Positions 62,863 to 64,000 of a DNA stretch of 64,000 bases are shown here, piece after piece. The notes under the pieces are model-generated. The model did no database searches. It was not told the DNA's origin and worked only from the letters and a program-made list of their open reading frames with translations. How positions within the stretch are numbered: position 1 is the first letter of the stretch; every line of letters starts with the position of its first letter. This DNA is from UBA1181 sp045226255 (GTDB taxonomy: Bacteria; Bacteroidota; Bacteroidia; Bacteroidales; Paludibacteraceae): positions 1 through 64,000 of the forward strand of contig JBGVCG010000011.1 in assembly GCA_045226255.1 (NCBI GenBank). Direction: 5' to 3'. A program made the position numbers and the translations under genes.

Positions 62863-63863
62863 AGGTTTGTTGCCTTTTTTATTTCAATGATTTGATTTCT
62901 TTTATTCAAAACATTACGCAAAATTATTTTTATAAGATTTTCTTTAATTTCGTCTGCCATTGTAATGTCTTCCAATAGATATATGTAGTCTTTATAATGA
63001 TAGTTGATAAAAAGTTTTACCCTCTCTCTATTATTTCCTTCGTTAAATCCATAAAAAGCATAAAGCACTTTTGTCACGAATTCATACCTTTCTGTGCAAA
63101 TAGTTATCACATTTTTGTATAATCTAATTATTTCTTCCGTTTCAGAATTATCTATATCTTCGTCATCAAAATTCATATTATCTATAGCAAGTACTATTAC
63201 AGGCCATATTACATCATTTTTTGTAAGTTTTAATAGAGAATCTCGTTTCGTGCCACTTTTGAAGATATCATAATGCCATATTCTATGTAATTCAGATGGC
63301 GTTACCTTGTTTATTCCAATGGTTGTAATAAAATCTTTTATCATATAATCCACCACATATTTATTCCTTTCTTTTTCATCATCTGTTTCAAAGTAAAATG
63401 TCTGGATTAACAATTTCGATTTATCAAATGGGCCTTTTATTGTTGAAATAATGTCATCAATTTTTTTCTTTGATTTTGGGGGCAATGAATCATAACTCCT
63501 ACGACTTGATACACCCAAGAAAATCTGTTTCTCAGATGAAACACTTAAAGGATTTGCATAGTTGCTGATATAAATAAGTTGTTTTGTCGATGGACATTTA
63601 CTATATGCATCCGAAAGAGACTCTATAGCGTCCTTTAAATTTGGCGATGCTTTTGAGAAGTCAGTACTGCCATTAACAGCGGATTTCGCTTGCGCAAGAA
63701 TAAAACTACCATCATTTAATCCAATTTCCACATCTTCATATCCTTCCATTCTGATATTATCCATATCTTTGATATTTTCTAACATCAAAACAATTGCTGC
63801 ATTGGTTTGAAAGTCAAAACCAAATAATGTAGATGTTGCAGTTCTGTCAACCATACCTGTCAT
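62859..63863 (-). CDS. DUF4297/Cap4-like nuclease effector partner of the ATPase
   Basis: The protein has 334 residues. STLFGFDFQTNAAIVLMLEN, MEGYEDVEIGLNDG and FILAQAKSAV in the first 65 residues match the start of DUF4297/Cap4-type PD-(D/E)xK nucleases: a F-x-F/Y-Q helix, the Asp/Glu strand and the (E/Q)xK strand, here QAK. The remainder is helical (RIWHYDIFKSG, LYAFYGFNEGNNRERVKLF) and could be the ABC-3C interaction domain. In Lamassu-like systems such an effector cuts DNA when the ATPase senses phage. It starts 5 bases after the 31-residue ORF. Assignment rests on motifs only. Confidence 0.6.
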   Translation of the reverse strand: MTGMVDRTATSTLFGFDFQTNAAIVLMLENIKDMDNIRMEGYEDVEIGLNDGSFILAQAKSAVNGSTDFSKASPNLKDAIESLSDAYSKCPSTKQLIYISNYANPLSVSSEKQIFLGVSSRRSYDSLPPKSKKKIDDIISTIKGPFDKSKLLIQTFYFETDDEKERNKYVVDYMIKDFITTIGINKVTPSELHRIWHYDIFKSGTKRDSLLKLTKNDVIWPVIVLAIDNMNFDDEDIDNSETEEIIRLYKNVITICTERYEFVTKVLYAFYGFNEGNNRERVKLFINYHYKDYIYLLEDITMADEIKENLIKIILRNVLNKRNQIIEIKKATNL

Positions 63864-63868
63864 TTCAT

Positions 63869-63964
63869 TTATATTTCCACATCTTCGTCATAACCAGTTA
63901 TATCCGCCAATCTCAAAAGGAACATGAAGGCTAACCTCCTTTCTCCCTTACCATTACTAACCAT
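63869..63964 (-). CDS. 31-residue ORF inside the putative defence operon
   Basis: An ATG at 63964 overlaps the end of the gene entering from the right (ATGGTTAG), and the TAA lies 5 bases before the nuclease-like gene. It reads VSNGKGERRLAFMFLLRLAD and ends GYDEDVEI. Perfect packing between two operon genes supports translation; alternatively it is the frameshifted last part of the upstream gene, for example a middle component. Confidence 0.45.
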   Translation of the reverse strand: MVSNGKGERRLAFMFLLRLADITGYDEDVEI

Positions 63965-64000
63965 ATATTTCCTCTAATAAATCCTCTGAAGAACGCAAAA
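63957..64000 (-). CDS. 3' end of a further gene of the putative defence operon
   Basis: Only the last 13 codons (LRSSEDLLEEIYG and TAG) are in the window. It overlaps the start of the 31-residue ORF. By position it could be the middle component or another member of the system; nothing more can be said. Confidence 0.5.
   Translation of the reverse strand, partial: LRSSEDLLEEIYG

Overview
The window is a chromosomal segment of a Bacteroidales bacterium (Bacteroidota). The evidence is lineage-specific: promoters of the form TTTG-N19/20-TAnnTTTG, C-terminal type IX secretion (T9SS) sorting-like domains, a TamB/TamL pair with a lipoprotein TamL, BspA-like leucine-rich repeat proteins, and a histidine operon opened by hisG-hisD. 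Prevotellaceae or a neighbouring family is plausible, but the sequence alone does not fix the genus.

Layout. (1) 1-1291: 3' part of a secreted C10 (streptopain-type) cysteine protease. (2) 1595-7630: tRNA-Arg(CCT), then a leftward operon of amidase-fold golvesin protein, GT2 glycosyltransferase, HIT-like DUF4922 protein and a small secreted protein, beginning right behind a tRNA-Leu(CAG). (3) 7769-18961: the most striking region, seven consecutive secreted serpins with a conserved scaffold and inhibitory hinge but a different reactive-centre loop in each; palindromic REP-like repeats lie in several of the gaps. (4) 19132-22583: hisG-hisD-hisC behind a His-rich leader peptide and a classical attenuator. 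(5) 22610-23822: a TPR protein. (6) 24018-27360: NAD salvage cluster pncB - Nudix - a NadE/PncA fusion. (7) 27455-33928: T9SS-type secreted proteins, a cytoplasm/membrane LRR protein and an HXXEE membrane protein. (8) 33960-45453: a 1925-residue alpha-2-macroglobulin-like protein without a thioester motif, and two recently duplicated surface LRR proteins. (9) 45566-54687: leftward operon lipid kinase - beta-barrel - lipoprotein - tamB - tamL. (10) 54768-61060: DUF2851 protein, secreted unknown and a large GH51 arabinofuranosidase with T9SS-like tail. (11) 61300-64000: a clearly AT-rich segment with a nuclease-like/SMC-like ATPase pair resembling Lamassu/ABC-three-component defence systems, cut by the window end.

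How it fits together. The window is dominated by envelope and secretion biology. Two unrelated classes of broad protease inhibitor (seven serpins and one alpha-2-macroglobulin) sit about 15 kb apart, and a secreted protease lies at the window edge, so control of proteolysis in or around the envelope is a central theme. The serpin array looks like a diversified inhibitor repertoire: everything needed for inhibition is kept and only the bait loop changes. The his and NAD operons are housekeeping islands between these accessory blocks. The right end looks like horizontally acquired defence DNA.

All functional statements come from reading motifs in the translations; no database search was run.
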